The notes under the pieces were generated by a model, which was not told the origin of the DNA, did not search any database, and saw only the letters and a program-made list of their open reading frames with translations. From Rhodopseudomonas julia (GTDB lineage: Bacteria > Pseudomonadota > Alphaproteobacteria > Rhizobiales > Afifellaceae): DNA of 64,000 nucleotides. Below are positions 39,723-48,582 of the stretch, piece after piece. The first letter of the stretch is position 1. Every line of letters begins with the position of its first letter. Location of the stretch: NCBI RefSeq assembly GCF_030813515.1, contig NZ_JAUSUK010000001.1, forward strand, positions 1,240,001 through 1,304,000, in the 5' to 3' direction. The position numbers were made by a program, and so were the translations under genes.

Positions 39723-40892
39723 TCAGAGCGCGTCGCGGATGCTGTCGGCGAGATCGGTCTTTTCCCAAGAGAAGCCGCCATCGGCCTCCGGCGGCCGGCC
39801 GAAATGACCATAGGCAGCCGTGCGGGCATAGATGGGGCGGTTGAGCTGCAGGTGCTGGCGGATGCCGCGCGGCGACAAATCCATCACCTTGTTGATCGCA
39901 CGTTCAATGTCGGACGCACGCACGTTCTTCGCCGTCTCATGCGTATCGACATAGATCGACAAGGGCTTGGCGACGCCGATCGCATAGGAGACCTGGATGG
40001 TGCAGCGTTCAGCGAGGTCGGCCGCGACGATGTTCTTGGCGAGATAACGCGCCGCATAAGCCGCCGAGCGATCGACCTTCGTCGGGTCCTTGCCCGAGAA
40101 GGCACCGCCGCCGTGAGGGGCCGCACCGCCATAAGTGTCGACGATGATCTTGCGGCCGGTCAGGCCGCAATCGCCATCGGGACCACCCACCTCGAACTTG
40201 CCGGTCGGGTTGACGTGCCAGATGGTCTCGTCGTTGATCCAGCCTTCCGGCAGCGCCTTATAGACGAAGGGCTCGACGATCTTGCGCACGTCCGCGGAGG
40301 TCAGGCCTTTGGCGTGCTGCGTCGAAACCACGATCGAATGCACGCCGACCGGCACACCGTTTTCGTAGCGCACCGTCACCTGCGATTTGGAATCCGGCAT
40401 CAGCTCCGGCGCAGCGCCGGAATGGCGCGCTTGCGCCATCAGGTGCAGAATCTTGTGCGCATAAAGGATCGGCGCAGGCATGAGCTCCGGCGTCTCGCGG
40501 CAGGCAAAGCCGAACATGATCCCCTGGTCGCCGGCGCCTTCTTCCTTCGCCTCGCCCGCATCAACGCCCTGCGCGATGTCGGGAGATTGTTCATGAAGGA
40601 GCACATCGACCTGACAATTCTGCCAGTGGAACCCTTCCTGCTGATAGCCGATGTCGCGGATGGCCTCGCGAGCGCATTGCTCGACGACGGCTGCGTCGAC
40701 CTCGGGAGAGCCGCGCACTTCACCGGCGATCAGAACACGGTTGGTCGTCGCCAGCGTCTCGCAGGCCACGCGGGCTTCGGGAAACTTAGCCAGATGGGCA
40801 TCGACCACGCAGTCCGAAATGCGGTCGCACACCTTGTCGGGATGGCCCTCCGACACCGACTCGCTGGTAAACAAGAAATGTTCTCGGGGCAC
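39723..40892 (-). CDS. metK: S-adenosylmethionine synthetase MetK
   Basis: MAT (389 aa), which makes SAM from methionine and ATP. Motifs: [12 protein letters not shown] near the N-terminus, [10 protein letters not shown] and [19 protein letters not shown]. The start is GTG at 40892: AAAGGAGG lies seven bases upstream and the sequence continues [15 protein letters not shown] as in homologues, so the ORF extension of 38 codons is leader, not coding. trmB follows four bases on. The 153-bp leader contains a possible SAM-responsive fold. In related rhizobia metK follows lnt and the XRE gene, but here it lies downstream of a PBP gene. Confidence 0.97.
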   Translation of the reverse strand: MPREHFLFTSESVSEGHPDKVCDRISDCVVDAHLAKFPEARVACETLATTNRVLIAGEVRGSPEVDAAVVEQCAREAIRDIGYQQEGFHWQNCQVDVLLHEQSPDIAQGVDAGEAKEEGAGDQGIMFGFACRETPELMPAPILYAHKILHLMAQARHSGAAPELMPDSKSQVTVRYENGVPVGVHSIVVSTQHAKGLTSADVRKIVEPFVYKALPEGWINDETIWHVNPTGKFEVGGPDGDCGLTGRKIIVDTYGGAAPHGGGAFSGKDPTKVDRSAAYAARYLAKNIVAADLAERCTIQVSYAIGVAKPLSIYVDTHETAKNVRASDIERAINKVMDLSPRGIRQHLQLNRPIYARTAAYGHFGRPPEADGGFSWEKTDLADSIRDAL

Positions 40893-40980
40893 GCACACGC
40901 CTCCTTTAGATATGGGAGAGCTACCCGAAGGCTGATCCGCACGGGCAGGAAGGTCGTTCGGTGGGTCTTGCCCGGCAGGG
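40893..40980 (-). promoter_or_regulatory. Candidate SAM/SAH-type leader of metK
   Basis: On the minus strand CAC-CG-AACGACCTTCCTGCC-CGTG (about 40940-40965) is followed by the Shine-Dalgarno GGAGG. The loop CCUUC can pair with GGAGG in the manner of the SAM/SAH riboswitch, whose remembered core is CAC-AACGGCUUCCUG-C-GUG plus GGAGC. The G-to-C and C-to-G pair change is compensatory. Spacer (about 40 nt) is longer than in the known class, and this is not a database match. Confidence 0.35.
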
Positions 40981-41045
40981 GCGTCGCCGTCAAGGTCGCT
41001 TTGCATGTGCGAAGCGCGCCTGTTGTCGCGATGACATAAATCCTT

Positions 41046-43202
41046 CTAATTGCCGAAGATACGGCCGAAGAATCCGCCAATGCCTCCCTGGCCGCCATTG
41101 CCGCGCTGGGGCCGTGCAGGGCCGGTGTGCGTGCGGTCGCTGTCGCGGTTGAGGATCCAGTCGCGATATTGGGCATCGCCGCCGGATCCCGCAGCCGAGG
41201 GCTGGCCCATCCCAGGATTTTGCGCGATCGCAGGGCTGTAGAGCCCCTCGCCCGGCAGGGCCGCCACCGCAACGCCGCGATGCGCCGCCTTCATGAAATC
41301 CGCCCAGATCATCGAGGGCACATTCCCGCCCGAGGCCTTCTTGGTCGGCGAATTGTCGTCGTTGCCAACCCAGACGCCCGCCGTCAGATTGGCCGTGTAG
41401 CCGACGAACCAGGCGTCTCGCCAATCCTGGCTGGTGCCGGTTTTGCCACCGGCGGGCCAGCCGGGGATCTGCGCCTTTCTCCCGGTGCCGATCTCCAGCG
41501 TCGCCTTCATCATCTCGTTCATCATGGCGACGATGCGAAGATCGACGACGCGACCGAGACCCGGGCTGGACCGCTGGAAAAGGGTTTCGCCATCATCGGT
41601 GACGACCCGTTCGATCGCGTGCGGGAGGACGGCGAACCCGCCATTGGCAAGCGGCGCATAAGCACCCGTCAGCTCCAACAGGCTTACCTCCGACGTTCCG
41701 AGCGCGATGGTGGCATTGGCCTTGAGGTCGGAACTGATGCCCATGCGGTGGGCGGTCGCCACGACGTTTTTCGGCCCAACCTCCGCGGCAAGCTGTGCGG
41801 CCACCGTGTTCAGCGAGCGGGCGAGTGCCGTCTTGAGCGTCACCGGCCCCTCATATTTGTTGGAATAATTGTGCGGCTCCCAATTGCCGATCCGCACCGG
41901 CTGGTCGACGCGCACCGTCTCCGGTCTGAGCCCCTGTTCAAGCGCCGTCAGATAGACGAAGGGCTTGAAAGAGGAGCCGGGCTGGCGCTTGGCCTGGACC
42001 GCACGGTTGAACTGGCTCTTGTCGTAGGAACGCCCGCCGACCATGGCGCGGATCGCACCGGTGCCATCGAGCGCCACCAGCGCGCCCTGATGGACGCCAT
42101 ATTTCTCGCCGTTCGCCTTCAGGCCTTCGACGAGCGCCTTCTCCGCCTCGCGCTCCAGCGAAAGGTCGATGGTGGTGTAGACGGTAACGTCCTCATCGAT
42201 CGCACCGACATAGGAAGGCAGCCGATCCATGACGAAATCGGCGACGTAGTTTTCCGCATGAACGCGGTGACGCGAGGCGATGCGCGGGGGATTTTCCTTG
42301 GCATACTTCGCCTGCGCAGCCGTGACATAGTCTTCGCGCACCATCGCATCGAGCACGAGACGGGCGCGCGCCTCGGCCGCATCGAAATTGCGATCGGGCT
42401 GATAATGCGACGGCGCCTTGACGAGACCCGCCAGCATCGCGGCCTCCGCCAGGTTGAGATCGCTTGAATCCTTGGCGAAGAAACGATGGGCCGCAGCGTC
42501 GACGCCATAGGCGCCCCCGCCGAAATAGACCCGGTTCAGATACATCTCCAGGATTTCGCCCTTGGAGTATTTGTGCTCCAGCCAGAGCGCCAGAAGCATC
42601 TCCTGAATCTTGCGCCGGATCGAGCGTTCCGGCGTCAGGAACATGTTTTTGGCAAGCTGCTGGGTGAGCGTCGAGCCACCCTGCACGACACCGCCGGAGA
42701 CGAGATTGCGCACGACCGCGCGCGACAGACCAATCGGATCGACGCCGAAATGCTGCCGGAAGCGATGGTCCTCGATCGCGATCACCGCCTCGGGCACATA
42801 ATCGGGGAGTTCGGCGAGCTTGACCGCCTGGCCACCGGTGTCGCCACGATTGCCGATCAGGGCCCCGTCGACAGCGAGGATGCGCACATTGGGCGGCCGC
42901 TCCGGCACCCGCCATTCCGACGTCGGCGGCATCTGGACGCCGTACCAGGCGATGATGCCGACGACGGCGATCAGGCCCCACACAGCCAGAACCGAGCCCC
43001 AATAGACCGTGCGCCGCAGAAATCCGCCGCCGGACCCGCGTGCCTTTTTTCTGCGGGGCGCGGACGAACGGCTCTTTGCGGTCTTTGCCTTCGGCTTGCG
43101 CTGCGACGCCCCGCCCGCCGGCCGGTCGCGCGCTTCCACGCGGATGCCGCCGCTCTCGCCGAGCCGCGGCTCGACGCGCTGCTTTGCCTTCCGCCCCGCC
43201 AT
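41046..43202 (-). CDS. Class A penicillin-binding protein (PBP1A family)
   Basis: Bifunctional peptidoglycan glycosyltransferase/transpeptidase, 718 aa. A basic cytoplasmic tail (1-65) precedes one membrane helix at about 66-88. GT51 domain: EDHRF at 144-148 and GGSTLTQQLAKNMF. Transpeptidase: SSFK with Ser410 and Lys413, SLN at 463-465 and KTGT at 587-590. The C-terminal 80 residues are Gly/Pro-rich. The ATG at 43202 follows CAGGACATCTG. It sits ahead of metK with no functional link. It is shorter than E. coli PBP1a and lacks its OB insert, so PBP1C/PBP2D-like grouping is possible. Confidence 0.92.
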   Translation of the reverse strand: MAGRKAKQRVEPRLGESGGIRVEARDRPAGGASQRKPKAKTAKSRSSAPRRKKARGSGGGFLRRTVYWGSVLAVWGLIAVVGIIAWYGVQMPPTSEWRVPERPPNVRILAVDGALIGNRGDTGGQAVKLAELPDYVPEAVIAIEDHRFRQHFGVDPIGLSRAVVRNLVSGGVVQGGSTLTQQLAKNMFLTPERSIRRKIQEMLLALWLEHKYSKGEILEMYLNRVYFGGGAYGVDAAAHRFFAKDSSDLNLAEAAMLAGLVKAPSHYQPDRNFDAAEARARLVLDAMVREDYVTAAQAKYAKENPPRIASRHRVHAENYVADFVMDRLPSYVGAIDEDVTVYTTIDLSLEREAEKALVEGLKANGEKYGVHQGALVALDGTGAIRAMVGGRSYDKSQFNRAVQAKRQPGSSFKPFVYLTALEQGLRPETVRVDQPVRIGNWEPHNYSNKYEGPVTLKTALARSLNTVAAQLAAEVGPKNVVATAHRMGISSDLKANATIALGTSEVSLLELTGAYAPLANGGFAVLPHAIERVVTDDGETLFQRSSPGLGRVVDLRIVAMMNEMMKATLEIGTGRKAQIPGWPAGGKTGTSQDWRDAWFVGYTANLTAGVWVGNDDNSPTKKASGGNVPSMIWADFMKAAHRGVAVAALPGEGLYSPAIAQNPGMGQPSAAGSGGDAQYRDWILNRDSDRTHTGPARPQRGNGGQGGIGGFFGRIFGN

Positions 43203-43288
43203 CAGATGTCCTGCGCTGCCATAAGGGTCCGGTGTAACGCTAAAAGCGGCAATTTAAGGCCGGGTTAACCACCATCTTAAGGCTCTCA

Positions 43289-44446
43289 TCACGCAGCAAG
43301 ATCGGCAACGACGGCATCCAGGACCACGAGACCGGCAGGCGTCGCACGCAGTCGGCCGTCCGGTTCGAGCTGCATCATGCCGTGTTCCACGAGGTCTTGG
43401 ATCCGGCTTTCCTGCAGCGGGCGGCCGGCAAGCGCCTGATAACGGGCAAGGTCAATGCCCTCGACGAGACGCAGGCCCATGACGAGGAGCTCGTCCGCCT
43501 CCTCCTCGAGGCTCAAAAGACGATCCTCGATGAGGCCGTGGCCCGCTTCTTCGACGCGGCGGCACCATGTCTCCGGATGCGCCTCCGTCACAGTCGCGAA
43601 ACGCCCGCCCTCACCGCGGATGCGACCATGGGCACCCGGGCCGACACCGACCCATTCGCCATAGCGCCAGTAGGTGAGGTTGTGACGGCTTTCCGCCCCG
43701 GGCCGCGCATGGTTGGAGATTTCATACGCCGGCAGGCCGGCGGCGATCGCCATCTCCTGCGTCAGTTCGTAGAAATCGGCCGAGGCGTCGGGATCGGGCA
43801 AAGTGAGCTTGCCGGCCTGGTGGAGAGCCGCAAAGGGCGTGCCGGGTTCAATCGTCAGCTGATAAAGAGACAGATGATCGGCCGCAAAGCCGATGGCCTC
43901 GCCGAGCTCGCGCCGCCAATCCTCAAGGGACTGGTTCGACCGGGCATAGATGAGATCGAAGGACAGGCGCGGAAAGATCTCGCGGGCGAGTTCCACGGCC
44001 GCGAGTGCCTCGGCACGGTTGTGCAGGCGGCCGAGCGCCTTCAGCGAGGCATCGTCGAGCGCCTGCACGCCGAGGGAGACCCGGTTCACGCCCTCTTTGC
44101 GGTAGCCGCGGAAACGCTCCGCCTCGACGCTCGAGGGATTGGCTTCGAGCGTGATTTCGGCGTTCTCCGCGACCGTCCAGTTCGCGGCGACCGCATCGAG
44201 AAGCGCTGCCACGGTCGCAGGCTCCATCAAGGATGGCGTGCCGCCACCGAAGAAAATGCTCGTCACCCGCCGCCCGCGCGTACGTTCGGCAAAAAAACCA
44301 AGCTCGCGACGGAAGGCCGAAACGAAGGCCGCCTGGTCCACTTTCTGGTGCCGCACATGCGAATTGAAATCGCAATACGGGCATTTGGCCGCGCAGAAGG
44401 GCCAATGCAGATAGATGCCGAACTCCGTCTCCGTGGCCGGGACCAT
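43289..44446 (-). CDS. hemW: Radical SAM heme chaperone HemW
   Basis: Radical-SAM protein (385 aa) resembling coproporphyrinogen oxidase III but functioning as a heme chaperone. The iron-sulfur cysteines are Cys18, Cys22 and Cys25 in FCAAKCPYCDF, the HemW-type CxxxCxxC. GGGTPSLM and the SLGVQALDDASLKALGR block are also present, and the C-terminal winged domain follows. A missing HemN-specific extra Cys supports HemW. ATG 44446 starts six bases after the rdgB stop, forming the conserved rph-rdgB-hemW order. Confidence 0.95.
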   Translation of the reverse strand: MVPATETEFGIYLHWPFCAAKCPYCDFNSHVRHQKVDQAAFVSAFRRELGFFAERTRGRRVTSIFFGGGTPSLMEPATVAALLDAVAANWTVAENAEITLEANPSSVEAERFRGYRKEGVNRVSLGVQALDDASLKALGRLHNRAEALAAVELAREIFPRLSFDLIYARSNQSLEDWRRELGEAIGFAADHLSLYQLTIEPGTPFAALHQAGKLTLPDPDASADFYELTQEMAIAAGLPAYEISNHARPGAESRHNLTYWRYGEWVGVGPGAHGRIRGEGGRFATVTEAHPETWCRRVEEAGHGLIEDRLLSLEEEADELLVMGLRLVEGIDLARYQALAGRPLQESRIQDLVEHGMMQLEPDGRLRATPAGLVVLDAVVADLAA

Positions 44447-44452
44447 GCGGTG

Positions 44453-45103
44453 TCAGCCTTTGTCGAGGCCGAGGCAGGCGACCGCGAACGCTTCAAACGC
44501 ACGCGCGCGATGCGAAAGAGGATCGCGTTCACCGGGCTTCCAGCCGTGTTTTTCTTCAGCGCTCATCTCGCCGAAGGTGCGCTCATGGCCCTCCGGCTGA
44601 AACATCGGATCGTAGCCGAAGCCATGTTCACCGCGCGGCGGCCATACCAGCGTGCCAGCGACTTTTCCTTCAAAGCTCTCCACCACGCCGTCAGGCAGGG
44701 CGAGCGCCAGGACGCAGACGAAGGCGCCGCGCCGTGCCTCGGGCGTCACCGCCCCCTGCATCTGGAGCTTTTCCTCGATGTTGCGCATCGCCTGGGCAAA
44801 GTCCTTGTCCGGCCCCGCCCAGCGGGCGGAATAGATGCCGGGATCGCCATTCAAAGCATCGACCGTGAGGCCGGAATCGTCGGCAAGCGCCGGCAAACCC
44901 GCGGCCTCGCAGGCGGTGCACGCTTTCAAAATCGCGTTTTCGGCGAAGGTCGAGCCGGTTTCCTCCGGCTCGATCAGACCGAGATCAGCCGCGGAATGAA
45001 CCGTGAAGCCGAACGGGTCGAGCAGCTCTCGGATCTCCGCCACTTTGCCGGGATTGTGGCTCGCAACGACGAGGGGTCCGGGATCCAAGGCCATTTTCAG
45101 CAT
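44453..45103 (-). CDS. rdgB: dITP/XTP pyrophosphatase RdgB
   Basis: Non-canonical purine NTP pyrophosphatase (216 aa) that cleanses ITP, dITP and XTP. The family motifs are [13 protein letters not shown] near the N-terminus, [16 protein letters not shown] and [14 protein letters not shown] 45103 shares one base with the rph TGA (TGATG), so reinitiation is likely; a GTG one codon upstream is an alternative. It is the central gene of rph-rdgB-hemW. Confidence 0.96.
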   Translation of the reverse strand: MLKMALDPGPLVVASHNPGKVAEIRELLDPFGFTVHSAADLGLIEPEETGSTFAENAILKACTACEAAGLPALADDSGLTVDALNGDPGIYSARWAGPDKDFAQAMRNIEEKLQMQGAVTPEARRGAFVCVLALALPDGVVESFEGKVAGTLVWPPRGEHGFGYDPMFQPEGHERTFGEMSAEEKHGWKPGERDPLSHRARAFEAFAVACLGLDKG

Positions 45104-45816
45104 CACTCGACCGCCATCTTCTGGAGATCAACGAGACGGCCGATACCTTTGCGCGCCAGGCCCATAAGGGCCATCAGCTCTTCCTCGCTGAAAGGCTTGC
45201 CTTCCGCCGTCGCCTGCACTTCGACGAGATTGCCGCTGCCGGTGATGACGAAATTCGCATCGGTCTCCGCGTCGGAATCTTCGGCGTAATCGAGATCGAG
45301 CACCGGCTCTCCGCGATAGATGCCGCATGAGACCGCGGCCACATGATCGGTGAGGACCGGAGCCTTGACGATGTCGCGGGCGCGCATCCATTCAAGCGCG
45401 TCGTGCAGCGCCACCCAGGCGCCTGTGATCGCCGCGGTGCGGGTCCCGCCATCGGCCTGGATGACGTCGCAATCGACGGTGATTTGGCGCTCTCCGAGAG
45501 CCTTCAGATCGACGACCGCGCGCAATGAGCGGCCGATCAGGCGCTGGATCTCCATGGTGCGACCGCCCTGCTTGCCCTGGCTCGCCTCGCGGCGCATGCG
45601 ATCGCCGGTCGAGCGCGGCAGCATGCCATATTCGGCCGTCACCCAGCCGCGGCCACCGCCGCGCAGCCAGGGCGGCACCTGCTCGGCGACACTTGCCAGA
45701 CACATCACCTGCGTATCGCCGAAGCGTACGAGACACGATCCTTCCGCATATTTCGAAACCCGGCGCTCAAGCGAGACGGCGCGCATCTCCTCGGCGGCCC
45801 GTCGCGATGGGCGCAT
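45103..45816 (-). CDS. rph: Ribonuclease PH
   Basis: Phosphorolytic 3'-5' exoribonuclease (237 aa) that trims tRNA 3' ends. [15 protein letters not shown] begins the protein, and [14 protein letters not shown] and [17 protein letters not shown] are the family's phosphate-binding and catalytic segments. The ATG at 45816 follows AAGGAGGATTTC, a strong ribosome binding site, so 30 residues upstream in the open frame are not used. It is divergent from hrcA across a 131-bp region with an inverted repeat. Confidence 0.97.
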   Translation of the reverse strand: MRPSRRAAEEMRAVSLERRVSKYAEGSCLVRFGDTQVMCLASVAEQVPPWLRGGGRGWVTAEYGMLPRSTGDRMRREASQGKQGGRTMEIQRLIGRSLRAVVDLKALGERQITVDCDVIQADGGTRTAAITGAWVALHDALEWMRARDIVKAPVLTDHVAAVSCGIYRGEPVLDLDYAEDSDAETDANFVITGSGNLVEVQATAEGKPFSEEELMALMGLARKGIGRLVDLQKMAVE

Positions 45817-45867
45817 GAAATCCTCCTTCAAGAATGTTCGCCCTGTTACGCATTCCATCCGCCGACG

Positions 45868-45909
45868 GCAAGGCGAGTGCCTTGCGTGATGCCCTCGACG
45901 AAGCAATAT
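45868..45909 (+). promoter_or_regulatory. Inverted repeat overlapping RpoH-like hrcA promoter
   Basis: GCAAGGC-GAGT-GCCTTGC (45868-45885) is a 7-bp perfect inverted repeat. Its right arm contains CTTG (45881-45884), followed after 18 bases by GCAATAT (45903-45909), a partial match to the alphaproteobacterial RpoH consensus CTTG-N17/18-CYTATNT. The hrcA ATG is about 38 bases on. It is not the classic CIRCE sequence. Confidence 0.4.
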
Positions 45910-45947
45910 GAGGCATCAAAGGTGCCCTCGGCACCGGGGAACATCCC

Positions 45948-47009
45948 ATGATGAAATCGGAAATGCTGACAGCTTTGGACGACCGTTCGCGGGAGATCTT
46001 TCGACGCATCGTCGAAAGCTACCTCGAACGCGGCGAGCCCGTCGGCTCGCGCAACATCAGCCGCCTCCTGTCAACGGCCTTGTCGCCGGCTTCCGTGCGC
46101 AATGTCATGTCGGACCTGGAAGCCATGGGGCTGGTTTTCGCGCCGCATACGAGCGCGGGACGCATGCCCACGGAAATGGGCCTCAGGTTTTTCATCGATT
46201 CTTTCCTGGAGGTCGGCGGCCTCAGCGACGGCGAGCGGCAGGCGATCGAAAAGCAGGTGCGCACCGGCGACGGCGAGAAGAGCGTCGAATCGCTCCTGAC
46301 GGAGGCGAGCCAGACCTTGTCGGGCCTGTCGGAAGGCGCCGGAGTGGTGGTTGCAGCCAAACAGGATCTGCGGCTCAAACACATCGAATTCGTGCGCATC
46401 GAACAAGATCGTGCACTCGTCGTGCTCGTTGCCGATGACGGCACGGTAGAAAACCGCGTCGTTAACGTGCCGCGTGGTCTGCCGACCTCAGCTCTGACGG
46501 AAGCGTCCAACTATCTCAACGCCCATATCCGCGGGCGGACACTGGCGGAAGCACGCGCCGAGCTCGAGCGCAAGCGCGAAGAGCGCCGACAGGCCATCGA
46601 TGCCTTGTCGGAGACGATCATTTCGGAAGGGCTGGCCCAATGGTCGGGCCCGGCGCAGGAGCCCGCCACCCTCATCGTGCGCGGCCGATCCAAGCTTTTG
46701 ACCGATCTTAGGGCGATCGAGGATCTTGAGCGCATCCGTATCCTCTTCGACGATCTGGAAACCAAGACGGACATCATCCAGCTCCTGAACCTGACCGAAG
46801 AAGGCGAAGGGGTGCGCATCTTCATCGGCTCGGAGAACAAGCTTTTCTCGCTTTCCGGCTCGTCGCTCGTCGTGGCGCCTTTTCGCGATAGCGGGGAGCG
46901 CGTCGTGGGCGTGCTCGGCGTGATCGGCCCGACGCGACTGAATTATGCCCGCGTCATTCCCGTCGTCGATTACACGGCGCAGCTGATGACACAGCTCATC
47001 CGCCGCTGA
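45948..47009 (+). CDS. hrcA: Heat-shock transcriptional repressor HrcA
   Basis: Repressor (353 aa) of CIRCE-controlled chaperone genes. The N-terminal winged helix covers about 5-80, with [21 protein letters not shown] (GSRxIS and SPAxVRN are family signatures) split over this region. The central GAF-like domain and the C-terminal segment [20 protein letters not shown] are conserved. ATG 45948 follows CACCGGGGAACATCCC; a second ATG is directly adjacent. Its usual target groESL is outside the window. grpE follows 107 bases downstream. Confidence 0.96.
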   Translation: MMKSEMLTALDDRSREIFRRIVESYLERGEPVGSRNISRLLSTALSPASVRNVMSDLEAMGLVFAPHTSAGRMPTEMGLRFFIDSFLEVGGLSDGERQAIEKQVRTGDGEKSVESLLTEASQTLSGLSEGAGVVVAAKQDLRLKHIEFVRIEQDRALVVLVADDGTVENRVVNVPRGLPTSALTEASNYLNAHIRGRTLAEARAELERKREERRQAIDALSETIISEGLAQWSGPAQEPATLIVRGRSKLLTDLRAIEDLERIRILFDDLETKTDIIQLLNLTEEGEGVRIFIGSENKLFSLSGSSLVVAPFRDSGERVVGVLGVIGPTRLNYARVIPVVDYTAQLMTQLIRR

Positions 47010-47011
47010 GA

Positions 47012-47027
47012 ATGTGTGATTACACAT
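47012..47027. promoter_or_regulatory. 16-bp palindrome in hrcA-grpE gap
   Basis: ATGTGT-GATT-ACACAT begins two bases after the hrcA stop. Its half-site TGTGTGAT resembles CRP/FNR-family sites but has a four-base rather than a six-base centre. No T-run follows, so a terminator is unlikely. Function is unassigned. Confidence 0.4.
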
Positions 47028-47116
47028 AGGTTGCGGGCCGGCGGGTTGATTTTCCCCGTGCGAGCCCTGATATGCCGCTCGACTTGAGATCACCTACGAG
47101 AGATCGAAGCTTCGCG

Positions 47117-47791
47117 ATGGATACCGAAAAGCGTAACACCGAAACCAACGAAGCGCCGAGACAGGACAACGAGCCGACGCTTGGCGCTGGCGCCGAATTT
47201 GCTATGGATGCGGCAGAGGCGGACGCCGCCGCGCAGGCCGCCGAGGACGCTGCCGCACAAGAGAGTGTGGAAGAGCTGATCGCCCGGCTGGAAGCGGAGA
47301 AGGCGGACCTCACGGACCGGCTTTTGCGGGCCGCCGCAGAGGCGGAAAACCTTCGCCGCCGTGCGGCCCGAGACGTCCAGGACGCGCGCCGCTATGCGAT
47401 GACCAAATTCGCGACCGACATGCTGCAGATCGGCGACAATCTGCGCCGCGCGCTGGGTGCGGTCGACGAAAACGCCTGGGGCACGGAAGATCCGGAGCTG
47501 AAGGCGCTGCTCGAAGGCGTGCAGATGACGGCGCGTGAGCTCGACCGCATTCTGGAGCGCCACGAGGTCGTGATAATTCCGGCGATGGGCGAGCGGTTCG
47601 ATCCGCATCGGCATCAGGCGATGTTCGAGGTCCCGGATCCGAGCGTGCCGGCCGGCACCATCGTTCAGGTTGCCCAGGAAGGCTATATGATCGGCGACCG
47701 CATCCTGCGTGCGGCCCTCGTCGGCGTTGCCAAAGGCGGTCCGACCCCGGACAAGGCCGCTAATCCGGCACCGAAGCCCGAGGCGCAATAA
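47117..47791 (+). CDS. grpE: Nucleotide exchange factor GrpE
   Basis: DnaK co-chaperone (224 aa) that triggers ADP release. The acidic, disordered N-terminus (1-65, rich in Ala, Glu and Asp) leads into the long dimerising helix EELIARLEAEKADLTDRLLR. The C-terminal beta domain includes GERFDPHRHQAMFEVPDP and GTIVQVAQEGYMIGDRILR, which are GrpE signatures. The ATG at 47117 is preferred because MDTEKRN is the typical hydrophilic start. A strong terminator follows. Confidence 0.96.
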   Translation: MDTEKRNTETNEAPRQDNEPTLGAGAEFAMDAAEADAAAQAAEDAAAQESVEELIARLEAEKADLTDRLLRAAAEAENLRRRAARDVQDARRYAMTKFATDMLQIGDNLRRALGAVDENAWGTEDPELKALLEGVQMTARELDRILERHEVVIIPAMGERFDPHRHQAMFEVPDPSVPAGTIVQVAQEGYMIGDRILRAALVGVAKGGPTPDKAANPAPKPEAQ

Positions 47792-47818
47792 GCGCCCTGA
47801 TCACCCGATTCGACCGAC

Positions 47819-47847
47819 GCGCCTCCTCGCATGAGGGGGCGCTTTTT
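47819..47847 (+). terminator. Rho-independent terminator after grpE
   Basis: GCGCCTCCTC, loop GCAT, GAGGGGGCGC, then TTTTT. The 10-bp stem has one T-G wobble; the T-run is complete. It separates grpE from the pyrE leader. Confidence 0.9.
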
Positions 47848-47853
47848 GCATGA

Positions 47854-47891
47854 CGCCGTTTGTGTGAAGCCTGACGGCGCAGGCCAGGCTT
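47854..47891 (+). promoter_or_regulatory. Possible H-type pseudoknot upstream of pyrE
   Basis: CGCCGT (47854-47859) pairs with ACGGCG (47874-47879), and AAGCCTG (47867-47873), in the first loop and directly abutting it, pairs with CAGGCTT (47885-47891). All 13 pairs are Watson-Crick. Loops are 7, 0 and 5 bases. It lies 109 bases before the pyrE ATG. As DNA it could be overlapping operators instead. Confidence 0.4.
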
Positions 47892-48000
47892 AAGCGCGTC
47901 GCTTGCCGAAAGGCCTGCACAAATCCTTGCCCGGCACGCTGGAGGCTTGACCCGTCGCCGGCTTTGCTGGCTTTCCTGCCTTTCGGGAGACGGAAGCGAC

Positions 48001-48564
48001 ATGGACGATCAAGCAACACTTTTTTCCATCATCAAGGAACGCTCCTTCCGCCAGGGTGGCGAGTTCACGCTCGTCTCGGGGCGCAAGAGCACGATCTATT
48101 TCAACCTGAAACCGACGATGCTCGATCCGGAAGGCGCACGCCTCATCGGTGCGGCCGTCGCGGCAAAAGCACACGAATTGAAGCTCGCCTATGTCGGCGG
48201 GCTCGCCATGGGTGCCGTGCCGCTCGTCTCGGCGACTGCGGCGATGAGCGCAGTCGTCGGCACGCCGGTGAAGGCGATCTTCGTGCGCAAGGAAGCGAAG
48301 GGTCACGGCACGCAGAGCCAGATCGAGGGGCTGAAGGAAGGCGAAAGCCTTGCCGGCCAGTCTCTTCTCGTCGTCGAAGACGTCACCACCACCGGAGGAT
48401 CGGCCATGCAGGCGATTTCGATCCTGCGCGAGGCCGGCGCCAAGGTGGAGCATGTTTTGACGCTCGTCGATCGCCAGGAAGGTGCGGAAGATACCTTCCG
48501 TGAGGCCAGCATCACGCTCCACGCCCTCTTCCGCAAAAGCGATTTCGGCAAGGATCTGGCATAG
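48001..48564 (+). CDS. pyrE: Orotate phosphoribosyltransferase PyrE
   Basis: OPRTase (187 aa), which makes orotidine-5'-phosphate in de novo pyrimidine synthesis. The PRPP-binding loop is SLLVVEDVTTTGGSAMQAI with the preceding acidic VVEDVTTTGG signature. Other blocks are FTLVSGRKSTIYFNLK and VFVRKEAK-like IFVRKEAKGHG. MDDQATLF is the start, with GGAAG about five bases ahead; the 18-residue extension of the frame is not used. The transcript is isolated by the grpE terminator upstream and convergent alkB downstream. Confidence 0.96.
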   Translation: MDDQATLFSIIKERSFRQGGEFTLVSGRKSTIYFNLKPTMLDPEGARLIGAAVAAKAHELKLAYVGGLAMGAVPLVSATAAMSAVVGTPVKAIFVRKEAKGHGTQSQIEGLKEGESLAGQSLLVVEDVTTTGGSAMQAISILREAGAKVEHVLTLVDRQEGAEDTFREASITLHALFRKSDFGKDLA

Positions 48565-48582
48565 CCGCCCACGCGGGCACGC

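Noticed and set aside
40893-41045. SAM-II riboswitch in the metK leader
   Set aside because: The leader has CTAAAGGAGG, but no AU-rich loop or P1 pairing in the SAM-II style. The SAM/SAH-like reading fits better and is reported separately.
45817-45947. CIRCE operator before hrcA
   Set aside because: Only a GAGTGC half-site-like string appears; no TTAGCACTC-N9-GAGTGCTAA pattern.
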